Positions 17,390 to 25,984 of a DNA stretch of 64,000 nucleotides are shown here, one piece after another. A program made the translations under genes and the position numbers. The stretch covers positions 1-64,000 of the forward strand of contig NZ_LR733284.1 of NCBI RefSeq assembly GCF_902506375.1. The letters run 5' to 3'. Position 1 is the stretch's first letter. Each line of letters begins with the position of its first letter. Below the pieces are notes generated by a model. That model was given only the letters and a program-made list of their open reading frames with translations. It made no database searches and had not been told where the DNA came from. The DNA comes from Microbacterium sp. 8M. GTDB taxonomy: Bacteria; Actinomycetota; Actinomycetes; Actinomycetales; Microbacteriaceae.

Positions 17390-18262
17390 TCAGCGGTATG
17401 CGGCGATGAGATCCTCGATCAGGGCGGCAGCCGGGGCGCTGGGCGTGCGGGGGCTGATGACGCTGAGATCCCAGTCGAGCTGCTCGGCGAGCGGCACGGA
17501 CACGACGCCGTCGATGGGCGGGATGAGCAGCTCCGGAAGAAGGGCGATGCCGAGGCCCGTGGCGACGAACACCGGGATGGCGCTTGTCTCCGTCACCTCG
17601 GCGCGGATGTCCCGGACGATGCCCCGCGCGGCCAGGGCGGAGTCGAGGACATCGCGGTTGCCGAAGCCGACCGGCGTGTCCAGGAAGTGCTCCGTGGCGA
17701 TCTCGGCCAGGCCGATCTCCTCCCGTTGCGCGAGGGGGTGCTCCTCGGCGAGGACGACCCGGTACGGCGTCGTGGCGAGCCGATGCACGGCCAGGCCGGG
17801 AGCGGCCGCGGCGGGAAGTCCGAAGAGGCTGAGATCCACCCGGCCCCGCCGGACGGATTCGACCAGCTCGCCGGATCCGCCCGAGTTCCCGCGCAGACGG
17901 AGTTCCACCAGCGGGTGCGCGCGGTGAAAGGCTCCGATGACGCGGGGGATCGCCATGGAACTGATGCTCGTGAACATCCCCATGCGCAGCAGTCCCCGCA
18001 GCTCTCCCCGCGGATCCGCCGCCGCCCTCGCCCGCGCTTCGGCGTCGGCGAGCTCGCGGAGAACGGGAAGGACCGCCTCCCCGGCGGCGGTGATGCGCAC
18101 GCCGCGCTGGTCGCGCTCGAACAGTGCTGCGCCCAGTTCCTTCTCCAGGGCGCGCACCCCCGCCGAGACGGTCGACTGCGTGGCGTACACACGCTGCGCG
18201 GCTCGGGTGAAGCTCAATTCCTCCGCGACGGCGATGGCGTACTCGGCCTGACGGGTGTCCAC
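17390..18262 (-). CDS. LysR-family transcriptional regulator
   Basis: A 290-residue regulator. The N-terminal winged helix-turn-helix (RQAEYAIAVAEELSFTRAAQ followed by TQSTVSAGVRALEKELGAAL) precedes a substrate-binding domain with typical LysR layout. The frame extends upstream, but the GTG at 18262 follows GGGGAGG and begins right at the conserved DTRQAEYAIAVAEE, so it is chosen. It is divergent from the MFS transporter at 18351, the usual arrangement for a LysR protein controlling an exporter. The short shared region contains AT-rich ATCGAT/ATTGAT half-sites that may bind it. Confidence 0.9.
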   Translation of the reverse strand: MDTRQAEYAIAVAEELSFTRAAQRVYATQSTVSAGVRALEKELGAALFERDQRGVRITAAGEAVLPVLRELADAEARARAAADPRGELRGLLRMGMFTSISSMAIPRVIGAFHRAHPLVELRLRGNSGGSGELVESVRRGRVDLSLFGLPAAAAPGLAVHRLATTPYRVVLAEEHPLAQREEIGLAEIATEHFLDTPVGFGNRDVLDSALAARGIVRDIRAEVTETSAIPVFVATGLGIALLPELLIPPIDGVVSVPLAEQLDWDLSVISPRTPSAPAAALIEDLIAAYR

Positions 18263-18350
18263 GCGACCTCCCCGGTCATCGATGATGGCGATGGCAATGA
18301 TTGATGATAACCGTTGGACTCGATGACACCCGCAGGGCGACCATGGAGCC

Positions 18351-19562
18351 GTGACCACCACGACAGCATCCCTTCCCCTCGTCCCCGCCCGGCGGCTCCC
18401 GCATCACGCCGGGTTCTGGATCATCGCCGTCGCCTTCCTGACCGAGATGGCCTTCTGCGCCGTGCCGACCCCGCTGTACGCGATCTACCAGCGGCAGGAC
18501 GGCTTCCCGACGATCGTGCTCACCGTGATCTTCGTCGCATACGCGGTCGGGGTGATGCTGAGCCTGTACCTCGCAGGGCACGTCTCCGACTGGCTCGGCC
18601 GACGCCGGGTGATCCTCGCGTCTTTGCTCATCAACCTGCTCGCCGCGGTGCTCTTCCTCGTCTGGACCGACGTGGCCGGACTGATCGTCGCGCGGTTCGT
18701 CTGCGGACTCGGGATCGGCATTCTGACCGCGACCGCGACGGCGCACCTCTCCGAGCTCGGCACCGCGTCGGGTCGCTCGGCCGGGCGGTCGGCGCTGGTT
18801 TCCACGTTCGCGAACCTCGGCGGCATCGCACTCGGTCCGCTCCTGTCCGCGCTCATCGCGACCTCGTCCGACCAGCCGCTGGTGGCGCCCTACGCCGTGT
18901 TCGCCGTCATCCTCGCCGTCGAAGCCGTCGTCGTCGCCTTCGTGCCGGAGACCGTGGAGCGTCGTGAGGAGCGCCCCGCCTATCGCCCGCAGCGCGTGGC
19001 CGTGCCCGCTGCCGGGCGTGCCGCCTTCTGGTCCGCTGCGGCGGCCGCCTTCGGCGCGTTCGCCGTCTTCGGCACCTTCATGGGCCTCTCGTCGACGTTC
19101 CTCAGCGGTGTGCTCGGCGTGCACTCGCCACTGCTCGTCGGCGTCGCTCCGTTCATCCTCTTCATGACTGCGGCCGCCGCGCAGATGGCGACCACGGCGG
19201 TGCCCGCGCGCGTTCAGCTGGCGGGCGCGATGCTGCTGGCCGTTTTGGGACTGACCGGGGTGGCGGTCGGCGCCGTGATCATGTCGCTGGCGCTCTTCCT
19301 CATCGGCAGCGGGGGCGCCGGCGCCGGGATCGGGATCCTGTTCCGCAACGCCCTCACCACCGCGGCGACCGCCGCCATCCCGGAACGCCGCGGCGAGGCC
19401 CTCGCCGCCATCTTCCTCATCGCCTACGCCGGCATGACGCTTCCTCCGCTGCTCGCTGCCGCCGCCCTGAGCCTGTGGCCGGCTGTCGCGGTGCTCATCG
19501 GACTCAGTGCCTTCGCCGGCACACTCGTGGTCGCGGCGGGGTGGAGGATGGCCCTTCGCTGA
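18351..19562 (+). CDS. Major facilitator superfamily transporter
   Basis: A 403-residue protein with about 12 hydrophobic segments. The MFS loop 2-3 signature is visible as GHVSDWLGRRRVI, and the fourth helix region as RFVCGLGIGILTATATAHLS. The GTG start is preceded by GGAG; an ATG slightly upstream is out of frame and stops after four codons. The substrate is unknown. Pairing with a divergent LysR gene suggests inducible efflux of a small molecule. Confidence 0.88.
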   Translation: MTTTTASLPLVPARRLPHHAGFWIIAVAFLTEMAFCAVPTPLYAIYQRQDGFPTIVLTVIFVAYAVGVMLSLYLAGHVSDWLGRRRVILASLLINLLAAVLFLVWTDVAGLIVARFVCGLGIGILTATATAHLSELGTASGRSAGRSALVSTFANLGGIALGPLLSALIATSSDQPLVAPYAVFAVILAVEAVVVAFVPETVERREERPAYRPQRVAVPAAGRAAFWSAAAAAFGAFAVFGTFMGLSSTFLSGVLGVHSPLLVGVAPFILFMTAAAAQMATTAVPARVQLAGAMLLAVLGLTGVAVGAVIMSLALFLIGSGGAGAGIGILFRNALTTAATAAIPERRGEALAAIFLIAYAGMTLPPLLAAAALSLWPAVAVLIGLSAFAGTLVVAAGWRMALR

Positions 19563-19606
19563 GCGCTCGCGGTGTCGCGGGGCCGGTGATCCCGGCGCCG
19601 CCCGTC

Positions 19607-20149
19607 TCACTTGGGGGTGCGGTTCTCCGCGCTGACCATCCAGGAGAGCTGCTCGATCCGCTCCAGGATCGTGTGCAGGATGTCGGCCGAGGTGGGATCC
19701 TCCTCGTCGACCTGGTCGTGCACTTCTCGGCAGGTCGCGGCGACGCCGTCGAGCCGCTCGGTCATGAGGTCGATCGCGTCGTGGGTCGCGATCTCGCCGT
19801 GCGGGCACTCGGGCAGCGTCGTGGTCTCGGCGACGACGTCGCTGCGTCCGTCGGGCAGCGCGTGCAGGGCGCGCATCCGCTCCGCGACCGTGTCGGCGAA
19901 GAGGCGGCTGGCCTCGATGATCTCATCCAACTGGAGGTGCGTGTCGCGGAAGTTCGTGCCGACCACGTTCCAATGCACCTGCTTCCCCTGCAGCGAGAGC
20001 TCGATGAGATCCACGAGCACCCGCTGCATGTTCTCGCTCAGTTTCTCGGAGGCGGCGAAGCCCTTCTCCGCGTTCTCCTCCGAGGTGCGGGCGGCTCCTC
20101 GGCCGGCCTTGCGGCGGTTCTTCGTGGTGGCCGTCGTCTGGGTGCTCAT
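19607..20149 (-). CDS. dps: Dps-family ferritin-like DNA-protection protein
   Basis: A 180-residue protein with a Lys/Arg-rich N-terminal tail (about 25 residues) that could bind DNA, then the ferritin-like four-helix domain. The ferroxidase motif is clear: QVHWNVVGTNFRDTHLQLDE at about residues 57-76. It forms 12-subunit shells that oxidise and store iron with hydrogen peroxide, protecting DNA. The ATG follows GAAGGAG. It appears monocistronic, as the genes on either side converge on it or are separated by over 100 bases. Confidence 0.93.
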   Translation of the reverse strand: MSTQTTATTKNRRKAGRGAARTSEENAEKGFAASEKLSENMQRVLVDLIELSLQGKQVHWNVVGTNFRDTHLQLDEIIEASRLFADTVAERMRALHALPDGRSDVVAETTTLPECPHGEIATHDAIDLMTERLDGVAATCREVHDQVDEEDPTSADILHTILERIEQLSWMVSAENRTPK

Positions 20150-20276
20150 GGAACTCCTTCTTCGCGTGGATCCGCCGACTGGGGGATCCGCCTGATCCGA
20201 CCTGCGCAGGCTACGCGCTCGCCGGACGGAGCCACACGGGCTTGCGCTTCGGGGGAACGCCGACTAGTGCCGCCGT

Positions 20277-21047
20277 TCAGGCGGCGCCGAGGCTGGCGCT
20301 GATCCCGCGGGCGGCTTCGGTCACGTGCGCGGCGAAGGAGCTGATCCGGGAGACGGGCATCTCGAACTCGAGGGCGGAGACGCTGACGCCGCCGATGGGC
20401 CGGCCACCGGCGTCGAGGATGCACGCCCCGACGCAGCGCAGCCCGACCTCGTTCTCGCCCTCGTCGATGGCCCACCCGCGCCTGCGGGTCGCATCGAGAT
20501 CGGCGAGAAGGGATCCCAGGGTCCGGTGCGTCCCCGGGGTGATCGCCCGAAGCCCGGTTCGCTGGATGATCTGCTTCACCTCGTCGTCGCCGAGCCGGGC
20601 GAGCACCGACTTGCCGATCGACGTGGAGTGCAGCGGCACGCTGCCGCCGACCCGCGAGAGCATGCGGTACGAGCCGTGCCCGTCGAGCTTCGCCGCGTAG
20701 ACGACCTCGTCGGCGTGGACCACGCCGAGGTGCACCGTCATCCCCGTCGCCTCGCGCAGACGTTCCAAGTGGGGCCGGGCCTGCAGCACGATCTTCGCGT
20801 CGTCGCGCAGCAGGCCCGCGATGGCGTGCATCTTCGGACCGGGGTGATAGTGCCGCTCCTCGTCCTGATACACCCATCCGCCCTCGCCGAGGTCGGAGAG
20901 GATCCGGTGCACGGTGCTGTAGGACAGGCCGGTCGCCCGGGAGAGGTCCGATAGGCGCTCGTTCGACATGACCGCTTCCAGCACGGAGAGACCCTTGAGC
21001 AGCGCGGACAGGGGCGGATCAGATGCGGATTTGTCGGAGGCGGCCAT
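20277..21047 (-). CDS. IclR-family regulator of the uronide locus
   Basis: A 256-residue regulator. The N-terminal winged helix (LSALLKGLSVLEAVMSN, then LSDLSRATGLSYSTVHRILS) is followed by the IclR effector domain (GMTVHLGVVHADEVVYAAKL, HSTSIGKSVLA, GWAIDEGENEVGLRCVGACI). The frame runs on upstream, but the ATG at 21047 begins the normal N-terminus. It is the last gene of the uronide operon, 13 bases after kduI. KdgR-type IclR members regulate ketodeoxyuronate metabolism, which fits its position here. Confidence 0.92.
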   Translation of the reverse strand: MAASDKSASDPPLSALLKGLSVLEAVMSNERLSDLSRATGLSYSTVHRILSDLGEGGWVYQDEERHYHPGPKMHAIAGLLRDDAKIVLQARPHLERLREATGMTVHLGVVHADEVVYAAKLDGHGSYRMLSRVGGSVPLHSTSIGKSVLARLGDDEVKQIIQRTGLRAITPGTHRTLGSLLADLDATRRRGWAIDEGENEVGLRCVGACILDAGGRPIGGVSVSALEFEMPVSRISSFAAHVTEAARGISASLGAA

Positions 21048-21060
21048 GATCAGAAGTCTG

Positions 21061-21897
21061 TCACTTGATGTCCACCACGTTGACGTGATCCATGTCGTCG
21101 TACGCAGCGTTCTCGCCGGCCGTCGCCCACACGAAGCTGTACGGGCCGGTCCCGGCGCCGAAGTGCATCGACCAGCTCGGCGAGACCACGAAGTCGCGGT
21201 CGGCCACGACGAGGTGCCGGCTCTCATCGACCTCGCCCATCACGTGGAAGACCCGGTCGCCCGGATCCATGTCGAAGTACAGATAACACTCGGTGCGGCG
21301 GTCGTGGGTGTGCGGCGGCATGGTGTTCCAGGTGCTGCCCCGGTGCACGGTCGTGAAGCCGAACGCGATGCTCGCGCTCGCCGTGCGACCCTCGATGATG
21401 CACTGATTGAGGGTGCGGCTGTTCGCCGTCTCGGGGGATCCGAGCTCGACGATGTTCATCTCGTCCTTGGTGATGCGCGTGTTCGGGTACGTCTGGTGCA
21501 CGACGGCCGTGAACACGTAGAACGCCGCCGGGTTCTCCGGGTCGTCCGAGGTGAACGAGACGTCGCGGGTTCCGCGGCCGAGGTAGAGCGCCTCGGTGTG
21601 CGCGAGCGGATAGGCGACGCCGTCGGCGCTGACCGCCCCCGGGCCGCCGATGTTGAGGATCCCGGCCTCGCGGCGCTGCAGCACGAACTCGGCGCGCACC
21701 TCGTCCGGGGTCGGCAGCACGACGGCGTCGGCGAGCGGCACGACGCCGAAAGCCAGGATCCGGTCGTTGTGCAGGTAGGTGCCGCGCGCCTCTCCCGGCC
21801 GGAAGAGGTCGCCCTCGAGGAATGCGCTGCGCAGCTGTGCGGTGTCCATCGCTGCGACGGCCTCGGGGCTGTGCGCGTAACGGGTGCGAACGGTCAT
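21061..21897 (-). CDS. kduI: 5-dehydro-4-deoxy-D-glucuronate isomerase KduI
   Basis: A 278-residue cupin that isomerises 4-deoxy-L-threo-5-hexosulose uronate to 3-deoxy-D-glycero-2,5-hexodiulosonate, the step after unsaturated uronide cleavage. The metal ligands fall at His196, His198, Glu203 and His245 (MPPHTHDRRTE and SWSMHFG), the positions known from E. coli KduI. The gene overlaps the upstream GH105/88 gene by four bases (ATGA). Its product would be reduced by the KduD-like dehydrogenase at 29253. Confidence 0.95.
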   Translation of the reverse strand: MTVRTRYAHSPEAVAAMDTAQLRSAFLEGDLFRPGEARGTYLHNDRILAFGVVPLADAVVLPTPDEVRAEFVLQRREAGILNIGGPGAVSADGVAYPLAHTEALYLGRGTRDVSFTSDDPENPAAFYVFTAVVHQTYPNTRITKDEMNIVELGSPETANSRTLNQCIIEGRTASASIAFGFTTVHRGSTWNTMPPHTHDRRTECYLYFDMDPGDRVFHVMGEVDESRHLVVADRDFVVSPSWSMHFGAGTGPYSFVWATAGENAAYDDMDHVNVVDIK

Positions 21898-22976
21898 GCG
21901 GAGGTTCCCTTCCTGATATCTGCGGTCTCTCGCCAGGCGGCGAGCGCTTCCATGGTCAAGCCCTGTCCCCACGGCTGGGGACGGTCGTCGCGGATGACGG
22001 AGTAGCCGAACGGGATCAGCTGCAGGACCGTCCCCGCGCTGACCCGGGTGAGCAGACCGTCGTCCACGTAGGCGAGCGAGCCGAGCACGGCCCGCTCGCC
22101 GGCCGCCGCGAGCCGGTCGCGGACGGCGCCGTCGCTGAGCGCCGCGGTGCGCAGCAGGGCCGCGCCCAGGCCGGCGGCGGCGGAGGTCTCCAGGATCCCG
22201 CGGGTCTCCGGCGCGTCGTCGAGGAGCACGTCCCATACTCCGTGCCCGGGCTGCGCCCGCACCGCGCTCTCGAGCAGCCGGACCAGGCGCTCACGCACCT
22301 CCGGGGATCCGGTCGCGGCGAGGATGTCGGCGCCGGAAAGGGCGAACCAGGCGTTCGCGCGGCCCCAGTGGCACGGGATCCGGACGCCCTGATTGGTGCC
22401 GTGGGCCAGCAGGCCCGTCGTCTCGTCCTGCAGCAGCACCGCGTGTGCGAGCCACTGGCGCTCGGCCTCGGCGACGAGGTCGTCGCGCTCCAGGACCTGC
22501 CCGGCGCGCAGCAGGAACTGCCCGGCCATGTACACGGTGTCCGCCCAGACGCCGCCGGGCCAGTGCTCGAGGGCGCCGCCGGCGTCGCGGGTCGCCTCGG
22601 GGGCCGTCTCGTACCAGGCGAGGCACGCCTCCAGCAGGCCGCGGTACTCGGGACGGGGGTCGCGGCGGTACAGCTCGGCGAGGGCGGCCCCGGGCGCGAG
22701 GTTGTTCACGTGCTCCAGCACCGGCGGGGTGTCGCGGTATGCGGCCATGAAGTCCGCGACCTCGGCGGGATCCTGCTCCCCGCGGGCGCGCGTCAGCCGC
22801 ACCAGGGCGAGCAGGCACACCCCCTCGCCCCAGAACCAGCGCGTCATCCCCTGACGGCGCGTGGCATCGCGCACGGCGTCTTCGAGCTCACGCTGCGCCG
22901 CGGCGAACCCCTCCCGCGTCAGCGGGGCGCGTGCAGGCTCGGCGAGCTCGGACGAGGACAGGTCTTCGCCGGCCAT
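21894..22976 (-). CDS. Unsaturated glucuronyl/galacturonyl hydrolase, GH105/GH88 type
   Basis: A 360-residue protein with the alpha/alpha-barrel features of GH105/GH88 enzymes: an early RWFWGEGVCLLALVRL, the GGVWADTVYMAGQFLL segment with the presumed catalytic Asp, HGTNQGVRIPCHWGRANAWF, and the closing PFGYSVIRDDRPQPWGQG. Such enzymes hydrate the double bond of 4,5-unsaturated uronic acids at oligosaccharide ends and release 5-keto-4-deoxyuronate, the KduI substrate. No signal peptide is seen, so it works on imported oligosaccharides. It shares one base with the stop of the preceding gene. Confidence 0.85.
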   Translation of the reverse strand: MAGEDLSSSELAEPARAPLTREGFAAAQRELEDAVRDATRRQGMTRWFWGEGVCLLALVRLTRARGEQDPAEVADFMAAYRDTPPVLEHVNNLAPGAALAELYRRDPRPEYRGLLEACLAWYETAPEATRDAGGALEHWPGGVWADTVYMAGQFLLRAGQVLERDDLVAEAERQWLAHAVLLQDETTGLLAHGTNQGVRIPCHWGRANAWFALSGADILAATGSPEVRERLVRLLESAVRAQPGHGVWDVLLDDAPETRGILETSAAAGLGAALLRTAALSDGAVRDRLAAAGERAVLGSLAYVDDGLLTRVSAGTVLQLIPFGYSVIRDDRPQPWGQGLTMEALAAWRETADIRKGTSA

Positions 22977-25669
22977 CAGCGCACCTCCTCGGCAGCGGTG
23001 AGCGCGCCGGCGATGTCGAGGACGAGCTCGGCCCCGCCCCACGACACGGTGGCGCGATCCTGTCCGAACCCGAGCGTCACCGCGGGGTTCGCCAGATGCG
23101 GATCCTCTTCCGGCCGGCCGTCCTGGAAGCCCGCGGGCGCGCCGTCGACGAGGAACGGGCCGTCGAACGACAGCTCCAGGCGCTCGGCGCCCTCGCGCCG
23201 CCAGTCGACGCTGTCGCCGTCGCCCCACTCGGGCGTCGCGGCGGTGACCCGGTCCACCCAGTCGGCGAATGCGCCGTCCACCGCCCGGCGTCCGGAGAGG
23301 GCGACCCAGGCCGCGCCGCCGCGGGTGGGCAGCCACTCCTGCTGCGCCGTGTCTCCGGTCGTCGCCGGACGCACCCCGCCCGGGGTCGCGACGGCGACGT
23401 AGCCGTCTCCGCGGCGGCCCAGGATCCAGTCGCCCTGCACGACGACCTCGTCGAACTGCGCGACCGGGAACCAGAGGTGCGTGTACTGCGCGGGGTCCGT
23501 CGGCGTGAAGCGCTGCAGGTGCACGACGGCGTTGCGGTGCTGGTGCACGCGGCCGAGCACCCGGTGGCCGACCCAGCCGTTGGGGCGGGCGCTGGATCCC
23601 GTGTCGGCGTTGGCCGGATGGGTGACGAAGATCTGCACCTCGCGCCCGAGCGTGACGCCCCACAGGTGCTCCTGCAGACCCGGCAGACCCGCGCGGTAGT
23701 CCTGCACGCTCGCCACCATCGCGTCGGGCGTGCGGTGGATCCGCAGATCGGAGCGGTACGGCCGCTCCAGCAGGTCGCGCTCGAAGGCGAGCTTTCCGCG
23801 GTAGACCTGGCGGCCCTCCCACTCCTCCGGGATCTCGGTCACGAGCGCGCGGACCACGTCCGGGATCTCGTAGCGCCGGGCGAGCGCCAGCGCGGTCACC
23901 GGCAGCACCGCGTCGTTGAGCGTGCCGACGCCGCCGATGAGCCGGAGGATCGGCGAGGTCTCCTCGAAGCGGCTGCTGCGCAGGGTGTGCACGTACGACC
24001 GGCCGTGCGCAGCGCCGTGAATGCCGCGCCAGGAGTTGGCGGCGAGAGTGACCAGGATCTTGTCGAGCAGCGTCCGGGCCGCGCGCACGAGGTTCTCGTC
24101 TCCGCACAGCTCGACGAGGGCGGCGAGCGCGTAGGAGTCGATCGCGAGGTAGGCGTTGGAGTCGAACTCGCTGAAGCCGCCCTGCAGCTTGCGGGTGATC
24201 CAGGCGGCGGCGCGCGCCCGGCCCTCCTTCGCGTGCTCGGCGCCGGTGCGGCCGTCGACGGTGAAGACGTCGTCGGCGAACGTCTCGCCGGCGAGGGTCT
24301 CCGCGACGTGCCAGACCAGCTGGTGGTTCTCCGTGAAGTAGCACATGGCGTCGAGGCCGGGCTGCGTGATCCAGTACTTCATGCCGGTCAGCGCGTCCTC
24401 CACGGTGTCGCGCAGACCCGCATCCCAGTTCTCGGCGGGGATCCAGTGCCAGGCGAAGAGCAGGGCCACGACCTCGAAGTCGGCGCAGTCCCCGCGTGTG
24501 AGCACGCGGTGCAGCGCCGAGGTGAGGTCCTCGGCCGTCACGCGGGTCGCGGAGTCGAGGCAGTAGCGGGAGAGCACGCCCGCGACGCCGGTCTCCCGAC
24601 CGCTGCCGCCGATGTGGGACAGGATGTCCCGCCGCCAGTCGGCGGGGGATCCTTCCGCGTGCTCGGTGCTCGCCTCCGGCAGCCGCGCGACCCGGAGCTT
24701 CACGGTCTGCGGGCAGCGCGGGTCGTCCACGCCCACCTCGACCACCGACTCTCCCGAGCTCAGCATCGAGGCGCCGGCGGAGCGCGCCACATCCGCGCCC
24801 TCGTCCTGCTCCTCGCCCGCACCGGACAGCGAGTACTCTGCGATCCCGGTGTCATCGGTGCGGATCCGCTGCCAGCCCTGATCGCCCACGCGCACGCGCA
24901 GCGCCACCCCTGCGGGGCCCGTCAGTCGTGCGCGGTCGTCCGTCAGCGCCCAGGAGGTCGAGCCGATCCGAGTGAGCACCGTCTCCGCGAGGCGAGCGGC
25001 CGACTCGTCCGCACCGGGCGAGGGGATCACGATCCGCACCGGAAGCCCGACCACTCGCAGTCGTGCGATGTGACGGCACTCCCGGAACGCGACCTGCCAG
25101 GTCGCCAGATGCACCGTGGTGGTGCGCGAGGGGATCCGCACGCGCACGCTGTGCACCTCCGGCTCCATGTACGACACGGTGCCACCGCGAAGCACCACCT
25201 CGCCGTCCAGCCAGAGCACGAACGGGCCGGTCGTGTGCACCTCGAGCGTGCGCCACTCGGACTGATCCACCTCGACCACGGTGGTCGCGAGCGACGCGCG
25301 GTACTCGGGCGTGAAGCAGAAGGCCGACCAGTCCAGGAATCCGTCCCAGCCGGTGTGCACCCGATTCCAGCGGGCCTCGTGGCGCGCCCCGAAGGCGTCC
25401 CAGGCGACGGCGCCGCCTTCCGCGGGCGCCGGCAGCGCCTGGCTGTCGTCGATCGGATGCGCGGCGAGCAGGCGCTCCTTGAAGGCGCCGACATCGGGTC
25501 CGTTGGTGAGGACCCACCGGCCGTCGCCCCAGGGTTCCCCGGTGGAGGCGAGGAAGGCGTCGAGGTCGGTGCACGGCACGGCCCATGCCGGCGAGACGAG
25601 CCAGTCCCGCACGGTGCCCTGTGCGTCGGTGAGGTGGACGGTGCGACCGGTCGCGTCCGTGTCAGTCAT
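22976..25669 (-). CDS. 897-residue protein of unknown function in uronide operon
   Basis: No signal peptide, so cytoplasmic. I do not recognise a named family. Residues 1-300 look beta-rich and hydrophilic. The middle (about 400-620) is helical with conserved-looking aromatic and acidic clusters: CYFTENHQLVWHVAETLAG near 445, GFSEFDSNAYLAIDSYALAA near 497, and WRGIHGAAHGRSYVHTLRSS near 550. The end (about 650-897) is again beta-rich. A toroid of helices flanked by beta domains would suit a polysaccharide lyase or glycosidase of the heparinase/alginate-lyase fold class, and the operon needs an activity that makes unsaturated uronides. That role is inferred only. The start is preceded by GGAGG. 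Confidence 0.6.
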   Translation of the reverse strand: MTDTDATGRTVHLTDAQGTVRDWLVSPAWAVPCTDLDAFLASTGEPWGDGRWVLTNGPDVGAFKERLLAAHPIDDSQALPAPAEGGAVAWDAFGARHEARWNRVHTGWDGFLDWSAFCFTPEYRASLATTVVEVDQSEWRTLEVHTTGPFVLWLDGEVVLRGGTVSYMEPEVHSVRVRIPSRTTTVHLATWQVAFRECRHIARLRVVGLPVRIVIPSPGADESAARLAETVLTRIGSTSWALTDDRARLTGPAGVALRVRVGDQGWQRIRTDDTGIAEYSLSGAGEEQDEGADVARSAGASMLSSGESVVEVGVDDPRCPQTVKLRVARLPEASTEHAEGSPADWRRDILSHIGGSGRETGVAGVLSRYCLDSATRVTAEDLTSALHRVLTRGDCADFEVVALLFAWHWIPAENWDAGLRDTVEDALTGMKYWITQPGLDAMCYFTENHQLVWHVAETLAGETFADDVFTVDGRTGAEHAKEGRARAAAWITRKLQGGFSEFDSNAYLAIDSYALAALVELCGDENLVRAARTLLDKILVTLAANSWRGIHGAAHGRSYVHTLRSSRFEETSPILRLIGGVGTLNDAVLPVTALALARRYEIPDVVRALVTEIPEEWEGRQVYRGKLAFERDLLERPYRSDLRIHRTPDAMVASVQDYRAGLPGLQEHLWGVTLGREVQIFVTHPANADTGSSARPNGWVGHRVLGRVHQHRNAVVHLQRFTPTDPAQYTHLWFPVAQFDEVVVQGDWILGRRGDGYVAVATPGGVRPATTGDTAQQEWLPTRGGAAWVALSGRRAVDGAFADWVDRVTAATPEWGDGDSVDWRREGAERLELSFDGPFLVDGAPAGFQDGRPEEDPHLANPAVTLGFGQDRATVSWGGAELVLDIAGALTAAEEVR

Positions 25670-25832
25670 GGAAGGAGGTCTCCTGGGGTGACGGGGTTTC
25701 GTGGGTGAGGGAGGTCTTCGCGGCGGAGGTCGTGACGTAGTCTCCCGGTCGATGTGCGCGGCCGTCCGCTCCGAGCCGTCCGCCGCAGTGCGGACAGGAC
25801 TCCGGCTCTCGGGTGCTGACGTAACTGTCCAT
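25662..25832 (-). CDS. Small protein with a CPHCGG zinc-binding knuckle
   Basis: A 56-residue protein starting MDSYVSTREPESCPHCGG. Only one CxxC pair is present, so it is half of a zinc ribbon and may need to dimerise or bind a partner. The rest is hydrophilic and Thr/Ser/His-rich. The ATG has a GAGAGG ribosome site, and its end overlaps the start of the 897-residue gene by eight bases, as for translationally coupled genes. It lies downstream of three strong hairpins that separate it from the transporter genes. Function unknown. Confidence 0.55.
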   Translation of the reverse strand: MDSYVSTREPESCPHCGGRLGADGRAHRPGDYVTTSAAKTSLTHETPSPQETSFHD

Positions 25833-25879
25833 CTCGGAACCTCTCGCAGGTGTGTTGTCGAAAGTCGAAGGGGCTTTAG

Positions 25880-25980
25880 GGTGGTGGCGGGTACCCGCCC
25901 GCCACCACCTGTCCATCGCGTCCCCGGGAAAGGTCAGAAACACGGGGACGCGATGGACGGATCGTTCGCAGGATGCGAAC
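25880..25980 (-). promoter_or_regulatory. Three consecutive strong hairpins in the uronide operon
   Basis: Between the last transporter gene and the enzyme genes lie three perfect inverted repeats: 25964-25980 (seven-base stem GTTCGCA/TGCGAAC), 25911-25958 (16-base stem, left arm GTCCATCGCGTCCCCG, 16-base loop), and 25880-25909 (12-base stem GGTGGTGGCGGG/CCCGCCACCACC, six-base loop). No long T-tract follows. They probably act as partial terminator, mRNA stabiliser or processing site that separates transporter from enzyme expression. Confidence 0.75.
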
Positions 25981-25984
25981 GGGC

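Noticed and set aside
17238..17927. Plus-strand gene opposite the LysR gene
   Set aside because: It overlaps a terminator hairpin and the antisense of a clear LysR domain, without motif or ribosome site.
22931..25708. Plus-strand open frame of over 900 codons
   Set aside because: It lies opposite the 897-residue gene and the hydrolase gene, is rich in Arg, Val, His and Gly without motifs, and reflects high third-position GC.
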